DNA of 50,889 bases from Leptolyngbyaceae cyanobacterium T60_A2020_046 (GTDB taxonomy: Bacteria > Cyanobacteriota > Cyanobacteriia > Phormidesmidales > Phormidesmidaceae): positions 1-50,889 of the forward strand of contig JACYME010000042.1 in assembly GCA_015272155.1 (NCBI GenBank), written 5' to 3'. The notes below the pieces were generated by a model. That model saw only the letters and a program-made list of their open reading frames with translations. It did no database searches and had not been told where the DNA came from. Below, in pieces: positions 1 to 9,287 of this stretch. How positions within the stretch are numbered: the stretch's first letter is position 1; each line of letters begins with the position of its first letter. Both the position numbers and the translations under genes were made by a program.

Positions 1-240
1 GCAGATGAATCGGTCGGTATCGGCAGACAGCAGGACACCGCCCGCAGCCTCAAAATCAGTTGATTTGTACTACTTTAGGGGCAGCAACCGTGGCGGTGGT
101 GGCGCGATCGCGCGCTTTTGATACCCGTAGCGGTTTGCCGCAGGCATCAGACTTTGTCAGATTGCCAATCAGCACATTCTGGGATGGGGCTCAGGCGACG
201 CTCAGAAAACCTCGCCACACTGCAATCACGTTGAATTTGG

Positions 241-691
241 ATGGTCGCCATGACTTCCCTGGGTAACGTTGGGGGGCGAGTGTCCCTGGTGCGGTTTTTG
301 CTGCGGATTAGTGTCTTTTTGGTGCTGCTGATGTGGGTGTTGGACAAGGCCGTCAATCCGGCCCATGCCATCAAAGTGTTCGGGTCATTCTATGGACTGA
401 GTGGGGTCGGCACGGCCTTGGTCTATGGCCTGGGTGTGATTCAGTTCGTGATTGTGCTGGGCGTTGTGATGGGGGTGCTGAAGCCGTGGACCTACGGCGC
501 AGTGCTGGTGATGCACGGGGTTTCCACGCTGGCGAGTTTCGGCAATACCTGGATCCGTTTACGGGGCCGAATCTGCTGTTTTTTGCCGCATGGCCGATGT
601 TGGCGGCCTGTTTTGCGTGTTTTACCTGCGGGATCTTAACACGCTATGGGTGCTGGGCAAGCCACCAGCGGGTCGCAAGCTCAACACCTGA
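241..691 (+). pseudogene. Frameshifted DoxX-like membrane protein
   Basis: The reading frame starts at ATG 241 and encodes a hydrophobic protein with about four membrane segments, of the size and style of DoxX-like small membrane proteins. The sequence is continuous only if two frame changes are allowed. After STLASFG, near 539-546, the message continues in another frame as QYLDPFTGPNLLFF. After AACFA, near 614-620, it moves to the third frame as FYLRDLNTLWVLGKPPAGRK and stops at TGA 689-691. Each break is repaired by restoring one base: a C in GGCAATAC, and a G in GCGTG. The gene is therefore either a recent pseudogene or intact with two base-call deletions. The DoxX-like label rests on length and hydropathy, so the function is not secure. 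Confidence 0.55.
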
Positions 692-813
692 GGAGGGGGA
701 TGGGACTGATCTTGGACGGTGGACGCGATCGCCCTTTCCGGCAAGTTTGGGAACGCCCAGTTTTTTGTAGGATCACAGAAAATTGGGCGTAACAGGAGCG
801 CTACAGTGACGGC

Positions 814-1665
814 ATGAGTTATCCCACTTCTCCCCCGGCGCGACGACGACCCAAGCTCGCGATCGCCCTCAAACCCGTGCTGCGCGTCCTGACCATCACG
901 CGGGTCATGCTGTCGGTGTACTACGCCTACATGGTGGAATATCGCGCCGAGCTGCTGTTTTGGGTTTTGTCGGGCACCTTTCCGCTGATTTTCATGGGCA
1001 TTTGGGCGCAGGCAGCCCAAAGCGGCCAGTTCGCCTTTGATAGCGTCACCGTCGTGCGCTACTTTCTCTCGGTGTTTCTGGTGCGCCAGTTCACTGTGGT
1101 GTGGGTGGTGTGGGAATTTGAGCGCGAGGTGGTGGAGGGCAAGCTGTCGCCCTATTTGTTGCAGCCCGTCGATCCGGTGTGGCGACACTTTTTTAGCCAC
1201 GTGTCCGAGCGGTTTGCCCGTCTGCCCTTTATTGTGCTGCTGGTGGCACTGTTTTTTGCCCTGTATCCCCAAGCCTTTTGGGTGCCGTCCTGGGGGGATG
1301 CGGTGCTGAGCGCGATCGCGATTTCCCTCGCCTTTTGCCTCCGGTTTTTGATGCAATACACCTTTGCGCTGCTTTCCTTTTGGACGGAGCGCGCCACGGC
1401 GGTCGAGCAGTTTTGGTATCTGATTTACACCTTTCTGTCGGGCATGATTGCCCCCATCACGGTCTTTCCCGAAACGATGCAGGCTATTGTGCTGTGGACG
1501 CCGTTTCCGTACCTGATTTACTTTCCCGCCACGCTGTTAATTGGTGAGCCGACGGATATTGTGAAGGGGATTCTGGCGATCGCGGGCTGGAGCCTGATCT
1601 TCCTCGCGCTGAACCGCTGGCTGTGGCGGCAGGGACTCAAACAATATTCGGGAATGGGGGCATGA
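814..1665 (+). CDS. ABC-2 type transporter permease, first subunit
   Basis: This 283-residue integral membrane protein has about six hydrophobic segments after a short basic N-terminus. The run beginning MLSVYYAYMVEYRAELLFW is typical of the paired ABC-2 permeases of the PF06182 (DUF990) type. It would form one half of the membrane channel of an ABC exporter whose substrate is unknown. The stop codon overlaps the start of the next permease in ATGA, so the two are translationally coupled and probably make a heterodimer. An AGGAG-like sequence lies about 15 bases before the ATG. No gene for the matching ATP-binding subunit is adjacent; the only ABC ATPase nearby is a convergent fused exporter of a different family. 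The family call is good; the substrate cannot be inferred. Confidence 0.85.
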   Translation: MSYPTSPPARRRPKLAIALKPVLRVLTITRVMLSVYYAYMVEYRAELLFWVLSGTFPLIFMGIWAQAAQSGQFAFDSVTVVRYFLSVFLVRQFTVVWVVWEFEREVVEGKLSPYLLQPVDPVWRHFFSHVSERFARLPFIVLLVALFFALYPQAFWVPSWGDAVLSAIAISLAFCLRFLMQYTFALLSFWTERATAVEQFWYLIYTFLSGMIAPITVFPETMQAIVLWTPFPYLIYFPATLLIGEPTDIVKGILAIAGWSLIFLALNRWLWRQGLKQYSGMGA

Positions 1666-2447
1666 TGGCACGCTATTGGGCCGTGTTGCGGCTATTTTGG
1701 GGCACCGCGATCGCCGCCGAGCTGGAATATCGCCTCAACTTTCTCATCTCCACCCTCAGCAGCCTGGGTAGCCTCATCGGTAGCCTGTTTGGGCTGTTTC
1801 TCTTCTATGGCAGCGGCTACCAGTTTCAAGACTGGAGCTGGGAAGAATCGCTGGTGGTGTTGGGCATTTTCACGCTGTTTCAGGGCTTTTCGGCCACGGT
1901 GCTGGCCCCCAACCTCAACAAAATCGTCACCCAAGTCCAGGAAGGCACCCTAGATTTTGTGCTGCTCAAGCCCATTAGCTCGCAGTTTTGGCTGTCGGCC
2001 CGCATCCTGTCACCCTGGGGATTCCCCGACCTGCTGTTTGGCACCATCATGGTTCTCTACGCCGGGTTACAACTGGGGCTGAGCCCGTGGGCCTACCTGT
2101 CAGGGGTGCCGACGCTGCTGTTTGGGTTTCTCAGCCTCTATAGCCTGTGGTTTATCTTGGGCGCGACGAGCATCTGGTTCGTCAAAATCTACAACGTGAC
2201 GGAGGTGCTGCGGGGGCTGTTAGATGCGGGGCGGTTTCCGATCGCGGCCTATCCCATGGCCTATCGCATCTTTTTCACCTTCGTGATCCCCGTCGCCTTT
2301 CTCACCACCATTCCGGCGCAGGTGGTGTTGGGTCAGGGGCAGGTGGCGTGGTGGATTGGGTCGGCGGGGCTGGCGATCGCGCTGCTGCAAATCTCCCACC
2401 TGTTTTGGCGGTTTGCGCTGCGGTTTTACACCAGTGCCTCTAGCTAA
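1662..2447 (+). CDS. ABC-2 type transporter permease, second subunit
   Basis: This protein of 261 residues is the partner of the preceding permease. I place the start at ATG 1662, inside the ATGA overlap with the upstream stop. An in-frame upstream extension to 1623 exists but would overlap the upstream gene needlessly. The N-terminus MMARYWAVLRLFWGTAIAAELEYRLNFLIS and six hydrophobic stretches are typical of the DUF990/ABC-2 membrane family. In related genomes two such permeases serve one separate ATPase; here the ATPase must be encoded elsewhere or beyond the left edge. The downstream neighbour is convergent, so the transcription unit ends here. Confidence 0.85.
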   Translation: MMARYWAVLRLFWGTAIAAELEYRLNFLISTLSSLGSLIGSLFGLFLFYGSGYQFQDWSWEESLVVLGIFTLFQGFSATVLAPNLNKIVTQVQEGTLDFVLLKPISSQFWLSARILSPWGFPDLLFGTIMVLYAGLQLGLSPWAYLSGVPTLLFGFLSLYSLWFILGATSIWFVKIYNVTEVLRGLLDAGRFPIAAYPMAYRIFFTFVIPVAFLTTIPAQVVLGQGQVAWWIGSAGLAIALLQISHLFWRFALRFYTSASS

Positions 2448-2673
2448 GGGCCGCGATCGAGAACCCGATCGCCATTGTTCGGAAAATCGCGCCTCCAGAT
2501 CCCTAGTTTCTCGATCATGACCCGCTAGCCAATGCATGACCCGGCAAACGGGATCCGACCGTGGGTTGCGCTTCCCAGAGCAAATCCCGAATTTGCGGGA
2601 CGCCGATGTCCGTGAGTCTGGGCCGACAAGCCCGACGGAACGCGGCCCGGAGACCCCGCTCCGCCTCACTGGA

Positions 2674-4491
2674 TTAGGCCAACAGATCCCCGGTTTCTTG
2701 GAGCGTGTGGAGGCGATGATACAGACCGCCCTGGCGCAGCAGAGCTTCGTGGCTACCCATTTCCAGAATGCGGCCCTGGTCGAGCACCACAATCAAATCG
2801 GCATCGCGAACGGTGCTCAAGCGGTGGGCAATGATGATTGTCGTGCGCGTCCCTAAGATGCTGCCCATCGCCCGTTGAATCGCTCGCTCCGATTCATAGT
2901 CCAAGCTAGAGGTAGCTTCATCAAACACCAGCACATCCGGCTCCACCAGCAGCGCCCGAGCAATGCCGAGGCGCTGGCGCTGTCCCCCAGAGAGGCGCAC
3001 CCCGCGCTCACCGACGATTGTGGCATAGCCGTCGGGCATTTGCCGGATAAATTCGTCGGCGCGGGCAATGCGACAGGCCGCTTCTACCTGGTCGCGGGTG
3101 GCGGTGGGGTTGCCATAGAGCAGGTTGTCCATCAACGTGCCGTTAAAGACATCCACCTCCTGATGCACGATCGCGAGTCGGCGGCGATAGCCCGTAATAT
3201 CCAGCTTACGAATTTCTTCGCCGTCGATCAAAATTCGACCCGACTGCGGATCAAAATAACGGAACAGCAGCTTCACTAGGGTGGATTTCCCAGATCCTGA
3301 TCGCCCCACGAGGGCCACCGTCTGGCGCGGCTCGATTAACAGATTGATGTCTTGTAGTACGGGCCGATCGCGATCGTAGCCAAAAGTGAGGTGGTCAAAA
3401 TGCACCTTCCCTGAAAACTGGTAGTGCGCGATCGCCTCCGGGTCTGCTGCCACGCTCTGCGCCTCAATGCTGGTCGGCAACTGCAAAAACTCGTGAAACC
3501 GCAGCATCGACGCATAACGACGGGTAAAAATCTCCGCCAGGTTGCTGATCGGCTCTAGCTCCGCATAGGCCATGCTTGACACCGTCAGCGTGGTGATGAA
3601 GTGCCCTAGGGAAATGTTGCCGCGCAGGGTACTGATCAACGTCAGCACCAACACCCCAAACACGCAGCTTTGAATCATCAACTCTTGCCACGCGATCAGC
3701 ACCACATAGCTGCGGTGAATGCCCTGATCTACCATCGTCAGCTCCCGCTGGAACCGCCGCCGCTGACGGCTCAACTCCTGGTTTTCTGCTGCAAACGCTT
3801 TCACCGTTTTGATGTTGGTGATGATTTCTGAGGTGCGGCTTTCCGTAGTTTCCATATAGCGATCGAGGGCTTGCTCCTTGCGATTAATGCGCACCAAATT
3901 TCGCAAACTGACGCTCAAAATCACCACAAAGGACAGCAGAAAGATCGTCGCAATCTGCCACTGAATCACCCAAATCACGCAGAAAATCCCAAACACGCGC
4001 ACCAGCTTAGGAATCAACTGCCCCGCAATGTCGGGATAGGTCCACGTATGATTCGACAACCCCCGCGCCACCCGACCCGCAATCCGTCCGGGGTTGTGCT
4101 CGTCATAGAACCCCAACGGCAAACTCAGCAGCTTGCGCACCACGCTTTCCGCATGGTCGCGGCGAGATTTGAGGGCAATACCCCAGTGAAACCAAACCCC
4201 CAGCCACGGCTCAATGGGCGCGCGCACCACCGTCACCGCACAAATCAGCCCCAGCAACAGGCCAATGGTGAGCGATCGCGTTGGGGCCAAGCCAGACACC
4301 AGCGCCAGCCCACCCACCAAACCCTGCGCCAATTGGTCTACAGGCTGATTCGACAACACATTTAGCAACTGCCCCATCGAGTAGGGCACCACCAGGTCGA
4401 TCAGCTCAAACACGCTGCTCGCCACAATGCTGAACACCGCGATCGCCCGGTAGTTCTTGTAATAGCCAACAATGTCCGCAAACTTAGCCAT
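2674..4491 (-). CDS. ABC exporter, fused membrane and ATPase domains
   Basis: A 605-residue half-transporter of the multidrug/lipid exporter type, expected to act as a homodimer in the inner membrane. Residues 1-310 form the transmembrane domain with about six helices and the intracellular loop region around ESRTSEIITNIKTVKAFAAE. The ATPase domain follows, with Walker A GRSGSGKST near residue 396, the signature LSGGQRQRLGIARA near 499, Walker B DVLVFDEATSS near 519 and the switch histidine in IIIAHRLSTV near 553. All catalytic elements are intact. It is convergent with the ABC-2 permease pair and has no obvious co-transcribed partner, so the substrate (drug, lipid or peptide) is unknown. Confidence 0.93.
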   Translation of the reverse strand: MAKFADIVGYYKNYRAIAVFSIVASSVFELIDLVVPYSMGQLLNVLSNQPVDQLAQGLVGGLALVSGLAPTRSLTIGLLLGLICAVTVVRAPIEPWLGVWFHWGIALKSRRDHAESVVRKLLSLPLGFYDEHNPGRIAGRVARGLSNHTWTYPDIAGQLIPKLVRVFGIFCVIWVIQWQIATIFLLSFVVILSVSLRNLVRINRKEQALDRYMETTESRTSEIITNIKTVKAFAAENQELSRQRRRFQRELTMVDQGIHRSYVVLIAWQELMIQSCVFGVLVLTLISTLRGNISLGHFITTLTVSSMAYAELEPISNLAEIFTRRYASMLRFHEFLQLPTSIEAQSVAADPEAIAHYQFSGKVHFDHLTFGYDRDRPVLQDINLLIEPRQTVALVGRSGSGKSTLVKLLFRYFDPQSGRILIDGEEIRKLDITGYRRRLAIVHQEVDVFNGTLMDNLLYGNPTATRDQVEAACRIARADEFIRQMPDGYATIVGERGVRLSGGQRQRLGIARALLVEPDVLVFDEATSSLDYESERAIQRAMGSILGTRTTIIIAHRLSTVRDADLIVVLDQGRILEMGSHEALLRQGGLYHRLHTLQETGDLLA

Positions 4492-5380
4492 TGCACTCTA
4501 TCCCAGCGCCCATTCACGCCTATCAATCCAAGAAACGGCGCGCCAAACTCGCACCCTTTCCTAGGTTATACTACACATACTACAATTACCACTCAACCCT
4601 CCTGTCCCAACCCCCATCGTCGCTGATCGGGGCTAACCGCCTACCAATTCACCTCCACTTGCACACAGGAGCCGATCTGTTTATCCCCGATCATCAGAGC
4701 AGTGGCTTGGGCAAAAGTCACGAAAAAAGCCTGCAAAGCTAGGGCACGTCCTCAATTGATCTTGAAAGACGAGATCACCGCGCCCGCCCTCACAACAATG
4801 CTAAGGGCGGTACCCAGCCGTGGCAGGGCCTCTAGATTGAATGGAAATGGATACAGCCCCTAGCGTCGCCGAGATTCACGCCACCGCTTTGCAGTACAGA
4901 GACTCATCCCCCTCACCGAATTCATCCGGTTTAGGGAACACAGATCTCTATGGCGCATGCCAGACATTCGCAGGGTGCGCCTGGGGCTGAAATCTGCCCT
5001 AATCCCTGCACCCTATTTCTCAAAATTGGCAAACAGGTTGGGCCTTGTGGCAGGAACCGAACCCTTGATTCAACAAGGATCGTGCTTTGAAAACACCTCT
5101 TAAAAAGCTCTGTTTTAACCCGGGTGCTGCAGCCCCATATTCCAGGTGTTAAGGTGCGGTTTCAGGCAAGGGGTCAACCGTGGACTGTGAAGCGTACCGC
5201 CCCGTCAAAATTTATCCCAACTCACCGCCAAGACTTCATCCCCCATCAGACACAGATTGACTGAGCCCCAATGGAACGAAGCATCAGCATAGCCACTGTC
5301 AAAGATCGCTAGGGCACAGGATGCAAGGGTTGCGATTCAAGGGGGTGTCCTGCAACAGAGTAGGGAGACTTCCGCCACTC
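4492..5380. other. Long intergenic region with stem-loops, no convincing gene
   Basis: About 890 bases lie between the start of the ABC exporter and the end of hmpF. Short open frames here lack ribosome sites and recognisable protein features. A nested inverted repeat spans 4972-5014: AGGGTGC pairs with GCACCCT, and a GGGC/GCCC stem lies inside. A second pairing, CCTTGT at 5043-5048 with ACAAGG at 5073-5078, follows. This could hold a structured small RNA, but I recognise no known family: the conserved parts of RNase P RNA, tmRNA and SRP RNA are not visible. Confidence 0.5.
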
Positions 5381-7138
5381 CTAAGATGCCGCCACGGTGC
5401 GGGAGGTGCCCCCCGGCAGGCTGGCAATCGTTTGCCGAAGTTCTGCGATCGCCTGAAGCTGATAGTCACTGGCTTCCTGAAACTTCGAGATAGACTCAGC
5501 CGTCTCACTCAGCTTTTGACGCAGCCCCTCAATGCCTTCTTGCAAAGGCCCAACCAACGCTTCAAAGAGGCTGGCCTTGCTCTCTAGTGCTGCAACCGCA
5601 GCCTTCTGCTCAGCAATCCGAGCTTCCAAGTTTTGAATCTCAGCCTGAGCCATAACCTGTTCAGCCGCTTTTTGCTCCACCTCTTGCTTCAGCCCATCAA
5701 TCTTGCCTTGAATGTCTTTCACCTCTTGCTCGATCGCCTTGAGGTCTTCTGAGGTCTGCGTCCGTAGCGCATCAATTTGCTTCAACACAGGTTCCAAATC
5801 CACTGCGCTGACAGGCGTTTCCTCTGCGGCTATGCCCTGGCGACGACGGAGCACCGCCTGATGTTGACTCAAAATCTCTTCCCGTTCGAGCAAATTACGA
5901 CGCTGCCCCACTAGGGTTTCGTTTAACATGCGATAGCGATCTTGCTCATCGGCCAATTCGGTTTCAAGTTGCAGCCGATCGAAATCATTTGCCTCGCTGA
6001 TTTTTTGCTTGATTTCGTCGATCGCCTGCTGCTCTAGGTTCAGCTCTTCTTCCTGATCGCTGACAAAACGAGAAACCTTTTCCAAATCCTTCTCAAGATC
6101 CTCAACTAAAGTTTGCAGCGCGTTGATATCCATACTTTCCAGTGCAGCGACATCGACCTTGTCACTCAATCGCACCTTGTCAGAGGTGTTGAGAAGTTCA
6201 TACACCTGCTGATAGAGGTTGCTCTGAGACTGTAGGCGCTGGGAAACCTGCTGAATTTGCTCTTGCTTGAGTGCCAGCAACTGCTGCTGAAACTTAAGAT
6301 CGCTCCGTCGTCCAGTCAAAACGGCTTCCGCATCTTGCCAATTTTTTCTACGCTCAGCGATCGCAGACTCATCCTGTTGAATCTGCTGATACTTTGACTC
6401 AAGCTCGGCTTTTTGCCCCTCAAGGGTCGTCTGATGATCCGTCAGCCCAGACTGCTGCTGATCCACCAAGCTAAAGGCCAAGTTCAGTTGCTCGCGCACC
6501 CCCTCCGTCGGCGTGACCGCACTCATCAGGCGATCTAGGGCCTCCTGAATCTGCTGAACCTGCTCCTCATCCAACCCGGCAACCTGGCTCGCCTCTTCCT
6601 GACGTTCTTCAAACCGCCGAATTTCGCCATTGAGATGCGCCCAAGCTCCCTCCAGTTCCTGATTCTTGCGCTCTAGTTCTTGGCGGAGTTCTTCCAGAGC
6701 CTGCTGTGCTGTTTCGACCTCTTGACGCTGACTTTCAAGCTGTTCTAAATCCGCCTCCGCTTGTTCGACCTGCTCTTGGCGAGTCTCGAGCTCCATCTCC
6801 CGACGGTTAAGTTCCTGGCTCTGGAACGTCAGTGACTGCTTCCACTGCTCAATTTCGTCCTCTTGAGCCTTGAATTTTTTGCTCTGGTTAGAAAAGTTTT
6901 GCAGGATGCCAACTAAAGGACGACCCGCATCATAGTGGCGCTGGATCTGTTTATTGCCTCCCATCTCAACCATAACGAGGGCACCCGCGTTGTAAGTCGC
7001 GTCATCAGGGGCGGTGACCAATTCCTCACCCGGTACCGGCGTCCACGCCTCACCCCGCTGACAGGCAATCAACTTAAACTCTGCCTTACCACTGCCGATG
7101 AAGCCGCTCTTTTTTTGAACCTCAGCCAGATAAAGCAC
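5381..7138 (-). CDS. hmpF: Pilus motility protein HmpF
   Basis: This protein of about 585 residues has a short globular N-terminus (MLYLAEVQKKSGFIGSGKAE... to about residue 95) followed by almost continuous coiled coil rich in Glu, Gln and Leu. This is the architecture of HmpF, a cyanobacterium-specific protein required for type IV pilus-driven motility and localised at pilus poles or septa. I place the start at GTG 7138. It gives the family N-terminus MLYLAEVQKK and is preceded by AGAGGA at good spacing. A longer frame reaches 7183 but adds residues absent from homologues. It lies divergent to hmpA-E, the arrangement I recall from Nostoc punctiforme, which strongly supports the assignment. 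Confidence 0.92.
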   Translation of the reverse strand: MLYLAEVQKKSGFIGSGKAEFKLIACQRGEAWTPVPGEELVTAPDDATYNAGALVMVEMGGNKQIQRHYDAGRPLVGILQNFSNQSKKFKAQEDEIEQWKQSLTFQSQELNRREMELETRQEQVEQAEADLEQLESQRQEVETAQQALEELRQELERKNQELEGAWAHLNGEIRRFEERQEEASQVAGLDEEQVQQIQEALDRLMSAVTPTEGVREQLNLAFSLVDQQQSGLTDHQTTLEGQKAELESKYQQIQQDESAIAERRKNWQDAEAVLTGRRSDLKFQQQLLALKQEQIQQVSQRLQSQSNLYQQVYELLNTSDKVRLSDKVDVAALESMDINALQTLVEDLEKDLEKVSRFVSDQEEELNLEQQAIDEIKQKISEANDFDRLQLETELADEQDRYRMLNETLVGQRRNLLEREEILSQHQAVLRRRQGIAAEETPVSAVDLEPVLKQIDALRTQTSEDLKAIEQEVKDIQGKIDGLKQEVEQKAAEQVMAQAEIQNLEARIAEQKAAVAALESKASLFEALVGPLQEGIEGLRQKLSETAESISKFQEASDYQLQAIAELRQTIASLPGGTSRTVAAS

Positions 7139-7715
7139 GCCGGTCGTCCTCTTTCCATTGCGATGGGCAACCCGAGCCCCCAAACATCCTGCGAACTCGG
7201 CTCCAAGCTGTGACCCGAGAGAGCAAGGCCCCGTTCACCTTGGGCAGAGTGGATGCGCTAGACGCAAGGGCACGAAACCCCAGACTTTAAACATGATGCC
7301 CTTAACCTAGCGCATGCGTTCAAAAGATGACTGAATTTCGCAGAGGGCTTAGATTGCTCCCAATTGTAATGGGTTCAGCTTCGGGAAACATGGTTGCAAG
7401 TTGTTCTTTATCGCGAATTTTCCCACGATCGCGATCGGATAGCTGCCCATTGGGACAGGATAAGCCATCGTCGCCTAGAGACAGGCATCTGCGAATATAC
7501 TGTTGACAGCGTTGACAACTCAACCTGACTGATTGCCTCACGTCCCAGCCCCGTTCACCGTGGAACCTCAGACTGGGAGAATGCCCAGAACCGGAACTGG
7601 CGCATTGCAATGAGGGAATGTCTGCATGTCTGCCGCAGCTCGGGCTAGTTAAGATTAAGATGTTACGTTGAGGATTCTGTCGGGACGGATGACCACCGAG
7701 GGATAGCTGACGAAT
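7139..7715. promoter_or_regulatory. Divergent hmpF/hmpA control region
   Basis: This 577-base region separates two divergently transcribed motility units and must hold both promoters. A direct repeat GTTGACA occurs at 7502-7508 and 7511-7517. The second copy is part of an inverted repeat, GTTGA-N4-TCAAC, at 7511-7524, which could be a regulator site or overlapping -35 elements. TAAGAT near 7650 is a possible -10 for hmpA. None of this is proven. A frame of 146 codons on the minus strand (7320-7760) overlaps the start of hmpA and looks spurious. Confidence 0.4.
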
Positions 7716-8981
7716 ATGCAGGGGCGACTGGTTGAGATCGATATTCGCAGCATTCTCCAACTGATTGAGTTGGGTCAGCGTACCGGTGAGCTGTATGTTG
7801 AAGCCTACCCGACATGGACACCCATCGCGATGGGCGATCGCGCCGAAGAAGCACCCTCTCCCCAGTCGTGGCTCGTCTTTCTATTTAATGGGCAGATTGT
7901 GTACGCAGGCACCACCGATGGTCGCCTCAACCGTCTGCGGGATCACCTGCATCGCTACGGTCTTGATGATGCCCTAGCGAAAGCCAACGTTGATTTATCC
8001 GCCATCTCAACCTTCAACTCCCCAGAGTATGGCTATCTGTGGGCATTGCTCGAAACCCATGTGCTTACCCCCGAGCAGGGACGCACGATTCTCAATGGCA
8101 TGGTTCATGAAACCCTGTTTGATCTGTTGAGCCTGCACCACGGATCCTTTGTCTTTAAGCTCGGCTCTGGGTTAAGCCCCCGCCTCAAAACCTTTGAGAT
8201 TGGCCCCTTAGTGACGAGCATTACCCAGCAAATCCAAGAGTGGAAGCAGTTTCATCCTCATATTCAGTCACCTCACCAGTGCCCAACCTTAGCAGATACC
8301 AAGCGGATAGACGAATCAGATTCCCTCCAGGGCAATCGCCTGTTGCAGTGGATGGATGGCAAAACCTCGGTGCAGCAAATGGCGCGCTATCTCAACCGTA
8401 GTGTTGTGGCTGTCGCAAAGGGTCTCTATCCCTACGTGCGCCGGGGAGTCATTCAGTTTCCCCAAGCGATCGTGTTTGAGCCCCTAGCGTCGGATTTAGA
8501 AGAATGGGATGCGGCGCGGGTGCCTCGGGTGGTGTGTGTGGATGATGGCCTCACCATTCGCCAAACGGTGGAGCAGATTTTGGACGAGCATGGCTACGAA
8601 GCAACGTCGATTGGCAATCCACTGCGGGCACTGAGCTTACTGTTTCAGCTCAAGCCCGATCTGATTTTGTGCGACATTGCCATGCCAGAGCTAGAGGGCT
8701 ACGAGTTGTGTGCTATGTTGCGCCAATCCACAGCGTTTCGCCAGACGCCCATTGTGATGTTGACTGGGAAAGATGGCTTCATCGATCGCGTCAAGGCCCG
8801 CATGGCCGGGGCGACGGACTATCTCACTAAACCCTTTGGGGCTCAAGAACTACTGACCCTAGTGGAGAAGTATGTCGGGTTGGGCAACCCACAGCGCCCC
8901 GAGCCGGATAGCCTGCTGGCAGCGGCGATCAAGGATGATCCTGAACTGGATGTTGGCCCGATGCCTCCTCTGGGACGATAG
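7716..8981 (+). CDS. hmpA: PATAN/DUF4388 response regulator HmpA (PilG/PatA-like)
   Basis: A 421-residue regulator. Residues 1 to about 240 are the cyanobacterial N-terminal effector domain (MQGRLVEIDIRSILQLIELGQ..., DUF4388/PATAN type) found in PatA, PixG and PilG. Residues about 265-385 are a receiver domain with the acidic pocket VCVDD, the phospho-acceptor Asp in LCDIAMPELEG, and the conserved Thr and Lys in VMLTGK and TKPF. It would be phosphorylated by the CheA-type kinase HmpE and pass the signal to pilus motors. It is the first gene of the five-gene plus-strand cluster. A 306-base gap before hmpB may hold a second promoter or processing site. Confidence 0.88.
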   Translation: MQGRLVEIDIRSILQLIELGQRTGELYVEAYPTWTPIAMGDRAEEAPSPQSWLVFLFNGQIVYAGTTDGRLNRLRDHLHRYGLDDALAKANVDLSAISTFNSPEYGYLWALLETHVLTPEQGRTILNGMVHETLFDLLSLHHGSFVFKLGSGLSPRLKTFEIGPLVTSITQQIQEWKQFHPHIQSPHQCPTLADTKRIDESDSLQGNRLLQWMDGKTSVQQMARYLNRSVVAVAKGLYPYVRRGVIQFPQAIVFEPLASDLEEWDAARVPRVVCVDDGLTIRQTVEQILDEHGYEATSIGNPLRALSLLFQLKPDLILCDIAMPELEGYELCAMLRQSTAFRQTPIVMLTGKDGFIDRVKARMAGATDYLTKPFGAQELLTLVEKYVGLGNPQRPEPDSLLAAAIKDDPELDVGPMPPLGR

Positions 8982-9287
8982 GGGTGGTTGGGGAACTCAG
9001 GCGCGGTTGGATTCTGACGCGGCGTTTGGCGATCGCCCACAGCGTGCAGCGCCCAACTCGTAAGGATTGGGAGTGCTGAACAGGACATCTCAGCTAAAAT
9101 TGTCAGGCGGCAGCTTTCTCGCACATCAATTTCTTCGATCCTTCAAGGATTTCCTGAATTTAGGGGTACTTTAATGGTCACAGGAACAGTGCTTGAAGCC
9201 GTTTCACGCTGTCACCGTCACCGGCAAGCACAGTGGGATTCTTGAACCTATGTTTCAGGGGAGCCAATTGGTGAGTTATTGAATACT
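8982..9287. other. Intergenic region hmpA-hmpB
   Basis: About 306 bases without a gene. I see one HIP1-like site near 9028 and no clear terminator. Overlapping open frames are out-of-frame extensions from hmpA. An internal promoter for hmpB is possible but not identifiable by eye. Confidence 0.4.

Noticed and set aside
1-52. Possible minus-strand gene start resembling a NUDIX N-terminus (FEAAGGVLLSADTDRF)
   Set aside because: Only about 17 codons are visible, there is no in-frame start codon after the upstream stop, and the gene body lies outside the window. It is suggestive but unsupported.
4850-4860. TACAGCCCC, reminiscent of the complement of a tmRNA 5' end
   Set aside because: The similarity ends after nine bases, and neither the rest of the acceptor stem nor a tag reading frame is present.
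5040-5080. GGTTCGGTTCC on the minus strand, reminiscent of a tRNA T loop
   Set aside because: No matching T stem, anticodon arm or acceptor stem can be drawn around it.
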